A stretch of 64,000 nucleotides of DNA. Source: CAVQJU01 sp963712905 (GTDB lineage: Bacteria; Acidobacteriota; Vicinamibacteria; Vicinamibacterales; CAVVIG01). Position numbers and translations under genes: made by a program. Below, in pieces: positions 16,344 through 25,460 of this stretch. Position 1 is the first letter of the stretch. Every line of letters begins with the position of its first letter. The notes beneath the pieces are model-generated. The model was not told the origin of the DNA. It saw only the letters and a list, made by a program, of their open reading frames with translations, and ran no database searches. Location: NCBI GenBank assembly GCA_963712905.1, contig CAVQJU010000012.1, forward strand, positions 1-64,000, read 5' to 3'.

Positions 16344-19300
16344 CAGAATCGGAGCCTCATCGTACTTTGGACTTTCCGCGGTGTATTCGCGAGGCTCGGC
16401 AGGCCGAACTGCGGGCCGCCGATGATGTTGTTCACGCCGGTGTACGTCTCGAGGTTCAGCACATTGGTGAAATCGAGCCGCCAGTCGAAGCTCAGGCGCT
16501 CCGTCCACTGAAACGTGCGCGCCACGGCGGCGCCGAGGTTGAACTGCGTGGGGCCAACCGCCGAGTTTCGGCCGGCGCTCCCCCACTGCCCCGCGGCCGG
16601 CGCCGCGTAGGCATCCGGATTGAGATAGTAACCGTCCGGGGCCGTCAGCGCAGCGCCCGTCAGGCTGGGGCGCAGCGATCCGGTGACACCGGTTCCCGGA
16701 ACGGGCGCGAGGTACACGGGCGTGAACGGGAGCCCGCTGCCCGTCGTGAGCTGGCTCGTCACGGTCCAACCTTTGAGCAGCGCGCCTTTCAATCCGTCTA
16801 TCAGCGCGCCGCCCGCCACGCCGACGCCCGACGTGTACTGGAACTGCGCCGTCACCTGGTGTCGCTGATCGAAGTTCGACGGCGCGAGCTCGGCGTCGAG
16901 GTCGCGCCAGTTCTGCGCGACGACGCCGCCGTTGAGATTCACCCCGGCGAACGCCGCGGCGTTGTCCGTGGCTTTCGCCAGCGTGTACTGCACGCTGGCC
17001 GCGAGGCCGTTGCGCAGCCGCCGGCGCAGCTGGAACTGGCCGGCGTGCCGGGACGAGCTGCCGTTCGACGTCAGGTAGATGAAGCCCGCAGGACACGTCG
17101 GGCACGGGTTCGCGCTTCCGGCAGGATATGTGTTCGGCAGAAACTCCTGGAGCAGGTTCGTGCCCTTCGTGCCCAGATACGTCGCGGTCATCGTCAGCGA
17201 TCCCGGCAGGTCCCGCTGAATGAGCGCCTGCCAGTTCTGCGACGCGCTGACGCGCAGGTTCGGATCGACCGCGAACGTGTTCGCGGTGGTCGAAGTGGGG
17301 GGCGTGAACCCGTTCGCCAGCGTGAGCGGGTGCTCGAGGCTGTTGCTGATCGTGAACGCCGTGGAGAGCGGCGGCTGCTGGGCCAGGAGCAGGGTGATGG
17401 GATTGTAGAAGGACGTGTTGCGGTAGATCCCGTAACCAGCGCGGATCACGAGAGACGAGCCGGGAACGGGCCGCCACGCGATCCCGACGCGCGGCTGGAG
17501 CCCGCCGCGATCTCCGTTGATCAGGGCGGCCGGGTACTGCTGGCCGGTCAGTGAGCCCGTCCCGCCCGCGACGACCGGACTGATCGCCGAAAAAGCCGGC
17601 GCCACGTCCAGGTTCACCAGACGGCCGTAGAGCTCCGTGGGCGGCGTCTCGTATTCCCAGCGCGCGCCCGCCTGCACGGTGAACGTCGGGCTGAGGCGCA
17701 TGTCGTCGGTTATGTAGGCGTCGGACGAAAAGGCGCGCAGATACTTGTCGGCGTTCCCGAAGGCAATCGAGCTCGTGCTGGGAATGCCGAGCATGAAGTC
17801 GGCGAGGTCGGAACCGGTCAACTTGCCGGTGAAGGCGAAGCCGCCGCGCGGGTTCTGCTGCGTCAGGATGTCCACGTGGTTGCGCCGGACGTCGCCGCCG
17901 AACGTGAAGTTGTGACGCCCGCGGCTGAAATACGCCTCGCCGCCGCCGACCAGCGTCTGGTTGCGGTTGTAGTTCGGCAGGGCGTCGGTGAGGCCGCTGA
18001 TGCTCGAGAACGTCAGGCTCGGCGGCCCCCAGTTCGCGGGGTCCTGATTGTTGCCCGTGATGCCGGCGACGCCGGACACGTTCGTCCGGTTGGCGAAGTA
18101 CGGCGTGGCGTTCGTCGTGATCTGCGTGAACTGCACGCGCGGGCGAATCGAGAAGAACTGGTTGATCCGGCGTGTCCAGGTCACCGATGTGTCGACGCCG
18201 GACAGGACGTTCGCGTCTTCGAATCCGAACAGCGTCGTCTGGTCCGTGTGCGTGCGCTGGTACGCGAACAACCCGATCAGCTGGTTGCGATTGTTGATCG
18301 GCTGCGTCACGCGCGTCGTGATCAGATCCTGCCGCGCGGCCGTGATGAGCGGGGCCTGAAAATTGTAGCCGCCTCCCGTCAGAAGATTCGGCCGCGGGTA
18401 GTAGCCGAGGAGCGAGGCCGCCTGCGGGCTGATGCGTGAGCTCGGAATCACGTTCCCCTGGAACGGCTGGCCCGTGACCGGATCGACGATCGTGAGCGGG
18501 TTGCCGGACGCATCGACGCTCCGCGAGAAGTCGCCGCCCCGCTCGAGCAGCGTCGGCATGACCCCGGGCTGGGTCGTCGAATTGTGATCGTCGGCGTACT
18601 GCACGGCGACGAACACCGTCGGACCGTTGCGCAGCGCTTTCGCGAACTTCAGCGGTCCGCCGAAGGTGCCGATGACGCGGACGTCGCCGTAGTCGGGCTT
18701 CGCCGTCGGCAGCGCCCCGAACGTGAACGGGCTCGAGTCGAACGCCGAGTTGCCGAGGACGACGCCGATGCCTCCGTTGAAGAGCGACCCGCGGCCCCTC
18801 CGGTTGTTGCCAAACGCAGCCGCCTGCGCGAACGGCGAGGCGGCGCCGTTGTTCACGCTGCCGTTGATCACGAATCCGTCGGCAGCGCCAGGGCCCCCGT
18901 CAGCAGGAGCGGGCTCGTCGGCCGGGGCCGCCGCCGCTCGTCCCGCGGCCGCCGCCGGCCCCGGAGAGGCCGTCGAGGCCGTCACGCCCGCGCGCTGAAA
19001 CCCGCCGCGTCCGGCGGCCGCTGCCGGTGGCGGCGAGGCACCGCGCGACCCGCGCGACGCCGGCGGGCTCGACGGCTGAACGGCCGGCGGTGGTGGCGGT
19101 GGAAGGCCGCGCGTAATCTCCGCGAACGGTTTGAGCGTCAGCAGCCACGCCGACGGCTGCGGCTCGGGGGTGACCGTGATCTCGCGCGTCAGCTGCTCGA
19201 AACCGAGCATCTCGACGCGGAGCGTCCATATCCCAGCGGACGCGTCGGGGAGCCGGAACACGCCTTGTTCGTCGGTGGCCGTCGTCAGGGTCTTGTCGCC

Positions 19301-19441
19301 GGCCGAGGCCGTGACCGTGGCGCCAGGGACGGGGAGACCGCCGAAGGTCACCTGTCCGGAATGCTCGCCCCCGGCCAGCACGTGGTGCGCTCCCACGATG
19401 AGCGCGGCGAGGATCAACGCGAATCGCACGGCTGAGGACAT
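16343..19441 (-). CDS. Oar-like TonB-dependent outer-membrane receptor (intact)
   Basis: Outer-membrane beta-barrel protein of 1032 residues. Order: signal peptide (1-23), carboxypeptidase-regulatory-like beta-sandwich (about 28-105: GQVTFGGLPVPGATVTA, GVFRLPDASAGIWTLRV), a long Pro/Ala/Gly-rich linker (110-200), a plug-like region, then barrel strands to a C-terminal phenylalanine (RKVQSTMRLRF), the usual barrel-insertion signal. Typical phrases are GGDVRRNHVDILTQQN and GLQPRVGIAWRPVPG. It likely imports large oligomers or displays surface binding. It sits 9 nt downstream of a DUF3738 gene, as is common in Acidobacteriota, and is coupled to the VWFA gene. No frameshift over 3.1 kb, unlike the similar receptor at 30.5-33.6 kb. 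Confidence 0.88.
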   Translation of the reverse strand: MSSAVRFALILAALIVGAHHVLAGGEHSGQVTFGGLPVPGATVTASAGDKTLTTATDEQGVFRLPDASAGIWTLRVEMLGFEQLTREITVTPEPQPSAWLLTLKPFAEITRGLPPPPPPAVQPSSPPASRGSRGASPPPAAAAGRGGFQRAGVTASTASPGPAAAAGRAAAAPADEPAPADGGPGAADGFVINGSVNNGAASPFAQAAAFGNNRRGRGSLFNGGIGVVLGNSAFDSSPFTFGALPTAKPDYGDVRVIGTFGGPLKFAKALRNGPTVFVAVQYADDHNSTTQPGVMPTLLERGGDFSRSVDASGNPLTIVDPVTGQPFQGNVIPSSRISPQAASLLGYYPRPNLLTGGGYNFQAPLITAARQDLITTRVTQPINNRNQLIGLFAYQRTHTDQTTLFGFEDANVLSGVDTSVTWTRRINQFFSIRPRVQFTQITTNATPYFANRTNVSGVAGITGNNQDPANWGPPSLTFSSISGLTDALPNYNRNQTLVGGGEAYFSRGRHNFTFGGDVRRNHVDILTQQNPRGGFAFTGKLTGSDLADFMLGIPSTSSIAFGNADKYLRAFSSDAYITDDMRLSPTFTVQAGARWEYETPPTELYGRLVNLDVAPAFSAISPVVAGGTGSLTGQQYPAALINGDRGGLQPRVGIAWRPVPGSSLVIRAGYGIYRNTSFYNPITLLLAQQPPLSTAFTISNSLEHPLTLANGFTPPTSTTANTFAVDPNLRVSASQNWQALIQRDLPGSLTMTATYLGTKGTNLLQEFLPNTYPAGSANPCPTCPAGFIYLTSNGSSSRHAGQFQLRRRLRNGLAASVQYTLAKATDNAAAFAGVNLNGGVVAQNWRDLDAELAPSNFDQRHQVTAQFQYTSGVGVAGGALIDGLKGALLKGWTVTSQLTTGSGLPFTPVYLAPVPGTGVTGSLRPSLTGAALTAPDGYYLNPDAYAAPAAGQWGSAGRNSAVGPTQFNLGAAVARTFQWTERLSFDWRLDFTNVLNLETYTGVNNIIGGPQFGLPSLANTPRKVQSTMRLRF

Positions 19442-19450
19442 CTCGCGGCG

Positions 19451-20428
19451 TCAGTCTTCGGTCGGGTGTTCGGCGCGGTCGATCACGAGGACGTCAACGG
19501 CCCCTCGCGTGGAGTCGAGCTTCAGGCCCAGCTGCTCCTGGACGGCCGTAAAGATCGAGGGCCCGTTCGGATCGATCGCCGGCAACGCCGGCGCGCCCGG
19601 AGGCGGATCGCCGCGGCCCTGCGGCATCTGATCCGGCGTCCATTGCAGGTCGAGGTCGTAGTTGCCCGTGAGTCCGGTCTTGTCGACGACGGTACGGTTG
19701 ACGAACCGTGCCAGCACGTTGGTCAGCTGCGCCATCGACGAGCTGCCGCCTGACAGGTTCCCCGGGAACATGCGCATGCCGCAGGGCATGCGCTCGCCGG
19801 GCGCCGGCGGCGGAGGCGGCCCACCGCGGCTGCGCGCCGCGGCCATCAGCGCGGCGCAGTCGGTCGCCGCCGGACGCAGCTGCGGACCGAGCTTGCCGTC
19901 CGCCCGCGCAAGCACCAGCGCGTAGATCGGGACGTCCTTGGTCTCGCGGTGGACGGTCAGCTGAAACCTCTCCTTGAGCAGGTTCCGGAGCATCCCGAAC
20001 ATCGCGGCCGGAGGGCCGTTCGGCCCGGGCTGCGGGTCGCCCGGCGCCTTCGCGACGATGTCGAACCGGTCGGACTCTATCCATTTGGGACCGCCGGTGA
20101 TTTGAAACGCGGCGAGCGGCTGCGGCGTGCCGTAGGCGGCCGAGATGAGCTCGCGAAGCGGTACGTTCGTGGCGCGGAAACGTCCTCCGGGCGCGAACCC
20201 GATGCCAATCCGGTTGTCGCCGGACTTGTTGGTTTTGACGGAGGCGACCTCGAACGTGGCGTTTTCAGCCGGCGGCTCCGGCGCCTGAGCAAGGGGGCGC
20301 GGGGCGGCCACCTCGAACGTCCCGTTGTCAGCCGGCGGCTTCGGCGCCTGCGCGACGAGTCGCGGGGCGCCAGCGGCCGTCAACGCGGCGAGGCACAGGA
20401 CCGAGGCCGGTACGAGGAGTTTTCGCAT
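19451..20428 (-). CDS. DUF3738 (TIGR03435) exported protein 1
   Basis: Exported protein of 325 residues of the soil-associated TIGR03435 family. Seen: signal peptide, FEVASVKTNKSGDNRIGIG, FRATNVPLRELISAAYGTP, ERFQLTVHRETKDVPIYAL, VVDKTGLTGNYDLDLQWTPD and the C-terminal QEQLGLKLDSTRGAVDVLVI. The same domain forms the C-terminus of the M56 protease gene at 21581-23544, so it is probably an extracytoplasmic binding or sensor domain; the ligand is unknown. Residues about 20-62 contain a 21-residue tandem duplication. Followed 9 nt later by the TonB receptor gene, so co-transcribed with it. Start ATG is clear and begins the signal peptide. Confidence 0.88.
   Translation of the reverse strand: MRKLLVPASVLCLAALTAAGAPRLVAQAPKPPADNGTFEVAAPRPLAQAPEPPAENATFEVASVKTNKSGDNRIGIGFAPGGRFRATNVPLRELISAAYGTPQPLAAFQITGGPKWIESDRFDIVAKAPGDPQPGPNGPPAAMFGMLRNLLKERFQLTVHRETKDVPIYALVLARADGKLGPQLRPAATDCAALMAAARSRGGPPPPPAPGERMPCGMRMFPGNLSGGSSSMAQLTNVLARFVNRTVVDKTGLTGNYDLDLQWTPDQMPQGRGDPPPGAPALPAIDPNGPSIFTAVQEQLGLKLDSTRGAVDVLVIDRAEHPTED
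20244..20369 (-). repeat. 63-bp tandem duplication inside the DUF3738 gene
   Basis: Two adjacent 63-nt copies (offset 63 between the matching ACCTCGAACGT segments at about 20247 and 20310) encode AQAPKPPADNGTFEVA and AQAPEPPAENATFEVA. The unit covers the linker after the signal peptide and the first beta strand of the domain. Confidence 0.8.
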
Positions 20429-20473
20429 GGTTATAGGACATTACGCCCGGTGGTTTGGTTGGGTTCCCGGGGC

Positions 20474-20612
20474 CTAGTCTTCCGTTGGTTTCGCCACCTG
20501 GTCGATCACCAGAACATCAACCGGCCCTTTCGCCGAATCCAGCTTCAACCCGAGCTGTTCCTGCACGCTGTGAACAGCGGCGGCCCGTTCGGAATCGATC
20601 GACGGCTCATCC
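20474..20612 (-). pseudogene. DUF3738 relic (C-terminal fragment)
   Basis: Only the last roughly 45 codons of a TIGR03435 gene survive: a block reading PNGPPLFTA, then in another frame VQEQLGLKLDSAKGPVDVLV and IDQVAKPTED before a stop. Two shifts in opposite directions separate the blocks (an extra T before CCGAACGG and a missing base before GTGCAG), and no start or N-terminal domain remains. It lies between two complete DUF3738 genes and is probably the stub of a lost tandem copy. Confidence 0.75.
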
Positions 20613-20639
20613 GACCGGCCGAACGCACCGTGGCCTCGC

Positions 20640-20682
20640 ACGTTCTACGTTCTACGTCGTTCTACGTTCTGCATTCTCCGAG
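20640..20682. repeat. Heptamer array (GTTCTAC type)
   Basis: Consecutive 7-nt units GTTCTAC, GTTCTAC, then GTC and again GTTCTAC, GTTCTGC, ATTCTCC. The same GTTCTGC and GTTCTAC units end the hairpin at 49659-49752, so this is a dispersed short repeat. It lies between the DUF3738 relic and the next DUF3738 gene. Confidence 0.6.
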
Positions 20683-20690
20683 GTTCACAC

Positions 20691-21531
20691 TCAGTCCTCG
20701 GCCGGCTTCTCCGCACGCTCGACGACCAGGACATCCACGGGCCCCTTGGTCGACTCCAGCTTCAGCCCGAGTTGCTCCTGCAGCGCCGTGAACAGCGACG
20801 GACCGTTCGGGTCGACCGTCACGCCGTTGACCTGGACCGGCTGATCGCCGCCACCGGCGGGCCGGGGAATCTGATCCGGCGTCCAGTTGAGATCCACGTC
20901 GTACCCGCCGGCGAGGCCCGTCCGATCGACAACGATGCGGCCTGCGAAGGTTGACAGCGTCGACGCGAGCGCCGGCATCGTCGAGCCGCGCGCCTTGAGG
21001 TTGCCGAATCCCAAATTGACCCCGCAGGCTGGAAGCTGGCCGGGCGCCGGAGGCGCGCCGGGCGCGGTCGCGGGCCCGCAGTTCGCGTCGGACTTGCGCA
21101 GTTGCGCGCCCGTCTTGCCGTCCGCGCGCGCCGGGACGAGCGAATACGTCGGCATCTCGCGCGTGTCGGGCCGCACGACGAGCTTGAACCTGATCCGCGA
21201 GGAGCGACCGGAGCATCAGCTGCAGCTCTTCCTGCGAGGGGTTTCCGCCTTCGGCCTTCGCGACGACGTCGAAACGCGCGGTGCCGATCCAGTCGGGCCC
21301 GCCGACGACCTGAAAGTCCTGGACACGGTACGCGTAGCGAATCATGAGCCGCAGCGGCACGTTCACGAGGTTGAGGCGGCCGCCGGGCTGCGGCGTCATC
21401 AGGACGCGGCCATCGCCGGACGTGTTCGGCTTGACCGACGCGACCTCGAACGCCGGCGGCTTCGCCGGGCTCGTCGATTGAGCAGCGGTGAAAGCCGTGA
21501 GGACCGCCGCCGCGAGCACGCTCTTGACCAT
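20691..21531 (-). CDS. DUF3738 (TIGR03435) exported protein 2, one +1 frameshift
   Basis: About 279 residues when repaired. The N-terminal half (FEVASVKPNTSGDGRVLMT, VQDFQVVGGPDWIGTARFDV, QLMLRSLLAD) and C-terminal half (VVRPDTREMPTYSLVPARAD, VVDRTGLAGGYDVDLNWTPD, QEQLGLKLESTKGPVDVLVV) are in different frames, joined by one extra base near 21191; the span of 841 nt is 3n+1. The join restores the family motif ADRFKLVVR. Signal peptide present (MVKSVLAAAVLTAFTAAQS). It is flanked by the relic and the fused M56 gene, so the three and protein 1 form a tandem DUF3738 cluster. As written, the protein would lose its C-terminal half. Confidence 0.85.
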
Positions 21532-21580
21532 GAAAGCTCCAGGCTATTGGACACCGGCCGGATCAAATCGGACGGCTGCG

Positions 21581-23544
21581 CTAATTGGCTTCCGGCTGCT
21601 CGGCGCGGTCGATCACGAGCACGCTCACAGGGCCCTTCGTCGATTCGAGCTTGAGCCCCAGCTGTTCCTGCACGGCGGAGAAAAGTGACGGGCCGGCGAT
21701 CACGGCCACGTCGAGCCCGGGCGGCGGGCCCGGGAGATCGCCGCGGCCGGACAGGGACGGGTCCGGCGTGTACTCGAGCGTGAAATCGTAGAAGCCCTCG
21801 AGTCCGGTCTTGTCGACGACGATGGATCCCACGATACGGGAAAGGTTGTTGGCCACCTGATCGAGCGTGACGTGCCCGCTCGAGAGCCGGCCCGGACCGA
21901 GCATGACACCGCAGACCTGCATCTGAGCCGGCGACATCGGCTGCGGAATCGGCCGGGGATTGCCGGCACCTGGTGGCGGCGCCACCGGACAGTCGGTCGC
22001 CGTGGACGGCTTCAGGTTCGGCCCCAGCTTGTCCCGGCCGGCACGCACGAGCGCGAACATCGGCAGTTCGCGCGTCTCGGTGTGCGTCACGAGGCTGAAG
22101 CGATCCGCGAGCAGCGTCTGCAGTTTGGGAAAGAGCATCGACGGCGCCGCGCCGGGAGCGTTGCCGCTGCCGAGCACGTCGAACCGGTCCTCGAAGAGCC
22201 ATTTCGGTCCGCCGACGATCTGGTTGTCCTGCAGCTGGAACGCGATGCGGATCAGCATTCCGAGCGTCACGTTGGTGGCGCTCCACCCGCCGTTTGCCGC
22301 CGGCAACATCGCGATGCGGCCGCTCCCTGACTTGTTGGGCTTGACCGAGGTCACGTCGAACGCCGGCTTGTCAGCCGGCGCCGCGGACGGAAGCGCGGGC
22401 GACGCCTGACCGATCCGCGCTGCGTTCTCACTCGCCCGGTGCAACTCGGCGACCCGCCTGTCGACCTCGGCCCGCAGGTGCGTCGATCTGCTGCTGCGCC
22501 TCGCGCTGGAAACGTTCGGGCGTCTGCGCCCGCAGGCGCGGCGTCAACACGCCGACGGCGATCGGCACGGCGATACCGGCCAGCGCCGCGAGCGCGAGCA
22601 GCGATCGGGTCCACGCCGTCAACGCCGCCCGGCCGTCCGCCGTCATGATCTGTTCGACGCGCCGCTTCAGGTTCGAACCCGTCACGCCGGCGACGCAGAC
22701 GAGCGGCGCCTCGACGTACCACTGACATGTTCGAAGAATGCTCTCGGCGTAGATCCGCGGATCGCTTCCCATGGCGACGACGGCCTCGTCGCACGCTCGC
22801 TCGCGTTCGTCCAGGAGACGCGATCCGATCCACCACACGAGCGGATGGAACCAGCAGGCGGCCTGCACGAGCATGTGCAGCGCGGCGACGAGGTTGTCGT
22901 GACGGCGCACGTGGACGACCTCGTGCGCGAGAATCGCGTCGACCTGCCCGGCTGTCAGACGCGCCTCGATGCCGTCCGGCCACAACAGGACGGGGCGCAC
23001 GATGCCGAAGACGCCGGGCTCGAACGACGATCGCGAGACGACCAGGGGCAACGGCCGCGCGCCGGGCACCCGGGACTCGAGGCGCGCGAGCGACTCGAAC
23101 ACCGGTCCGCTGACCACCCGGTCTCCGGCCTTGACCAGCGCAGCCACGCGCCTCCAGCGCACGAACCAGACGAGCAGCACGACCGAAAGCGCCCGCAAGC
23201 CAGGCGGCGATCAGCGCTGACGCCAGGTTGTACTCGCCCGTCGCGGAGCCCGCGAGCCCGGGGATCTCGCGATTCCCAAGTACCGGAGGCGCCGCAAACG
23301 GAACGCTGACCACTTCCACCACCTGCGCGATGGGCGTTGGAGCGGTCGACTGAGAAGGACGCCAGCCCATCTGACTGCCGGCGCCGACCAGCAGCGCGAA
23401 CGGCACCAGGAACTTCAGCGACGCCGCCAGCCAGATCCCGTGACGCACCTGCGCGCGGTGCCGCCGGAACGCGAGCGTGAACAGGCCGGCGAAGCCGGCG
23501 ACGAGAGTGGATTGCCAGAGGTGGTTCGCGATAAACGCCATCAT
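21581..23544 (-). CDS. BlaR1-type M56 metalloprotease fused to DUF3738, two +1 frameshifts
   Basis: Membrane sensor-protease of about 653 residues when repaired. N-terminal transmembrane region (FIANHLWQSTLVAGFAGLF, GIWLAASLKFLVPFALLVG), cytosolic zinc protease with HEVVHVRRHDN (HExxH) and DERERACDEAV, a further transmembrane helix, a coiled linker (EAQQQIDALRAEVDRRVAEL after repair) and an extracytoplasmic DUF3738 domain (FDVTSVKPNKSGSGRIAML to VQEQLGLKLESTKGPVSVLV). Extra bases near 23195 and 22478 split it into three frames; the span is 3n+2. BlaR1 homologs cleave BlaI on ligand sensing; here DUF3738 would replace the penicillin-binding sensor. Coupled to blaI by ATGA. Confidence 0.88.
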
Positions 23545-23948
23545 GGGGTGCTGTCCTCCCTCTTCTTCTCCCCGCGCTCGCCGGCGAGCTTCAGCAGCGT
23601 CTTCTCGGCTTCCTGGACGTCCTCGAGCGACAGACGGCCGGATTCGATGAGATGCGCCATGACCGGCTGCATCCGGCCGCCGAAGAAGCTCAGGAACTCG
23701 TCGATGAGCCGGCGTTGCGCGGCCGTCCTCGAAATCGCCGCCGCGAAGATGTGCGCGTTGCCGATCTTCTTCACGCGCCGCACGGCCTTTTTGGCCTCCA
23801 GCCGGTACACCATCGTCTGCACGGTGGTGTACGCGGGCCGGTTCTTCTCGGGCAGCGCTTCCTGAATCTCCCTCACGGACGAATCGCCGCCGGTCCAGAG
23901 GGCTTCCATGATGCGGAGCTCAATCTTGCTCAATCGCGGCAACGGCAC
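23541..23948 (-). CDS. blaI: BlaI/MecI/CopY-family transcriptional repressor
   Basis: Winged-helix repressor of 135 residues. Seen: LSKIELRIMEALWTGGDSSV, NRPAYTTVQTMVYRLEAKKA (recognition helix with the conserved AYTTVxTxxxRLxxK), and a C-terminal dimerisation part. In the family, the linker between domains is cut by the partner M56 protease, releasing the operator. Starts at GTG 23948 with an AGGAGG ribosome site 5-10 nt upstream. Its stop overlaps the protease ATG, giving the standard regulator-sensor pair. An ACTACA-GA-TGTAGT dyad lies 31 nt upstream of the start, suggesting autorepression. Confidence 0.93.
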   Translation of the reverse strand: MPLPRLSKIELRIMEALWTGGDSSVREIQEALPEKNRPAYTTVQTMVYRLEAKKAVRRVKKIGNAHIFAAAISRTAAQRRLIDEFLSFFGGRMQPVMAHLIESGRLSLEDVQEAEKTLLKLAGERGEKKREDSTP

Positions 23949-23967
23949 GCACAGCCTCCTAACGACG

Positions 23968-23992
23968 TAGACAGATCTACTACAGATGTAGT
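23968..23992. promoter_or_regulatory. BlaI-type operator
   Basis: Perfect dyad ACTACA-GA-TGTAGT at 23979-23992, overlapping a second dyad GTAGA-CAGA-TCTAC at 23968-23981. TACA-nn-TGTA is the core of known BlaI/MecI operators. It lies upstream of the blaI start on the minus strand, where a repressor would block transcription of blaI and the protease gene. Confidence 0.8.
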
Positions 23993-24036
23993 TTTAACGC
24001 AAGCGGCTGGACTGGGCGGGCGGGCGCGAGCTTGTT

Positions 24037-24399
24037 TCAGCGCGTTGAATCGTCGCGCACGAACATCCAGAGCAGGGTGCTGACGATGCTCACGACGAGC
24101 GAGCCGAAGAGCGCGGCCCAGAACCCGCTCACGTGAAAGCCGAGGCCGAGCGATTCCGACAGCGAGCTCGTCAGCCACAGCATCAGCCCGTTGACGACCA
24201 ATGCGAAAATGCCGAGCGTCAGGATGATGAGCGGCAGGGTCAGGAGCTTGGCGACAGGCCGGATAAAGGAGTTCACGATGCCGAAGACGATGGCCACGCC
24301 CAGAAACGGGAGCACCTCGCCGGAATAGGTGACGCCCGGCACGAGCCGCGTCGCGACCCAGAGCGCCGCTGCGTTGACGAGCAGGCGGACGAGAAACAT
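24037..24399 (-). CDS. Phage-holin-4-like membrane protein (PF04020 type)
   Basis: Protein of 120 residues with four transmembrane helices and the family pattern LVNAAALWVATRLVPGVTYS, FGIVNSFIRPVAKLLTLPL and GIFALVVNGLMLWLTSSL. Despite the Pfam name these widespread chromosomal proteins are not lytic holins as far as is known; their role is unestablished. Start ATG at 24399 has AAAGGA 6 nt upstream. It is transcribed towards the blaI operator region and divergently from the PEGA gene, with about 200 nt between the two starts. Confidence 0.85.
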   Translation of the reverse strand: MFLVRLLVNAAALWVATRLVPGVTYSGEVLPFLGVAIVFGIVNSFIRPVAKLLTLPLIILTLGIFALVVNGLMLWLTSSLSESLGLGFHVSGFWAALFGSLVVSIVSTLLWMFVRDDSTR

Positions 24400-24606
24400 G
24401 ATTTGTCCTTTCGTCCGGACGAGCCGGCGGTGACCGTCCCTGAACGGCCACAAGTCCATGGTTCTACCCGAGTTCAACAGAGTCGGCAAGTGATTTTAAC
24501 TGTGTGGGTTAGACGAGGTCAGCGGGCCGCGCGCATCTGGCATCGCCGTTGCTCTGACATGGGAAGCGATCGTCTGAGAACCGAGGTGGGCACCTTGTCT
24601 CGTTAC

Positions 24607-25319
24607 ATGTTTCAGTTGAAGCGGCTCACCGCCCTTGGCGGGACCGCCGCGTTGCTCGTCGTCGCGTCGAGCGGACCGGCCGCCGCGCAGGTCTGGGCCG
24701 CGCCGGACGCCGCGGTGAAGTTCGAGGTGAAGCCCAAGCAGGCCCAGGTGTACGTGGACGGCTTCTACGCGGGCATCGTCGACGACTACGACGATTGGTA
24801 CCAGCGGCTGTACACCGCGCCCGGCGCCCCACGAGATCACGTTGTTCCTCGAGGGCTACCGAACGCACACGCAGCGCGCCTACCTGGCGCCGGATCACAC
24901 CTTCAAGGTGAAGTTCCAGATGGAGAAGCTGCCCGCCGGCGAAGACGCGGAGAAGCCGCCGGCGCCGCCGCCTCCCCCGCCCGACGAGCAGGGTCAGGGG
25001 CCGCGCCGCACGTACGGCCGCCGGGGCCAGCCGCCGTCGCCGGGCGCACCGCCCGACACATCGTCTCCAGCCGCCTTCTGCTGAACGGGCACGCGGCACG
25101 CTCGAACTCCACCTGCAGCCGGCCGACGCCGAAGTCCTGGTGGACGGGCAATCCTTGCCGCGGTCGGGCGCCGACCGGGTGACGATCGACCTCTCGGACG
25201 GCAGCCACAACGTCCAGGTCAGGAAGAGCGGATACGTCGGGTATCTCACCGACGTGCAGATTCGTCCCGGCGAGACGGCCACGCTCGACGTCAACCTGCG
25301 GGCGGAGACACAGAGGTAA
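24607..25319 (+). CDS. PEGA-domain exported protein, two +1 frameshifts
   Basis: About 236 residues after repair. Signal peptide (FQLKRLTALGGTAALLVVAS to AAA-Q), a first PEGA-type beta domain (KFEVKPKQAQVYVDGFYAG, then EITLFLEGYRTHTQRAYLAP), a Pro-rich linker, and a second PEGA domain (LELHLQPADAEVLVDGQSLP to YVGYLTDVQIRPGETATLDV). PEGA domains are surface-associated beta modules. The pieces lie in three successive frames; extra bases are placed at about 24828 (a run of C) and near 25075, and the length is 3n+2. An ATG at 24559 and a TTG at 24598 are other possible starts; I prefer 24607 because it begins the signal peptide. Confidence 0.75.
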
Positions 25320-25325
25320 CGAGAG

Positions 25326-25460
25326 GCACAGAGAAAATACAGCCACAGAGTCACAGAGACACAGAGTCAGGAAAGATCTTGAGTAAGATCAGGTCGGGCT
25401 CCGTGCCTCCGTGACTCTGTGGCAAAGATCTTCGTCGTCTCTCGTCACTCTGTGTCTCCT
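25326..25460. repeat. Hairpin with 8-nt periodic arms (CACAGAG type)
   Basis: The left arm has CACAGAGT, CACAGAGA, CACAGAGT; the right side has GTGCCTCCGTGACTCTGTGGC and then GTCACTCTGTGTCTCC. It lies between the PEGA gene and the M1 peptidase, and its right arm is read as the first 15 or so codons of the peptidase. Confidence 0.7.

Noticed and set aside
14121..17477. A single 1118-codon open frame joining the VWFA gene with part of the TonB receptor
   Set aside because: The upstream part is an out-of-frame reading of the intact receptor; the real VWFA start lies at or after 16343.
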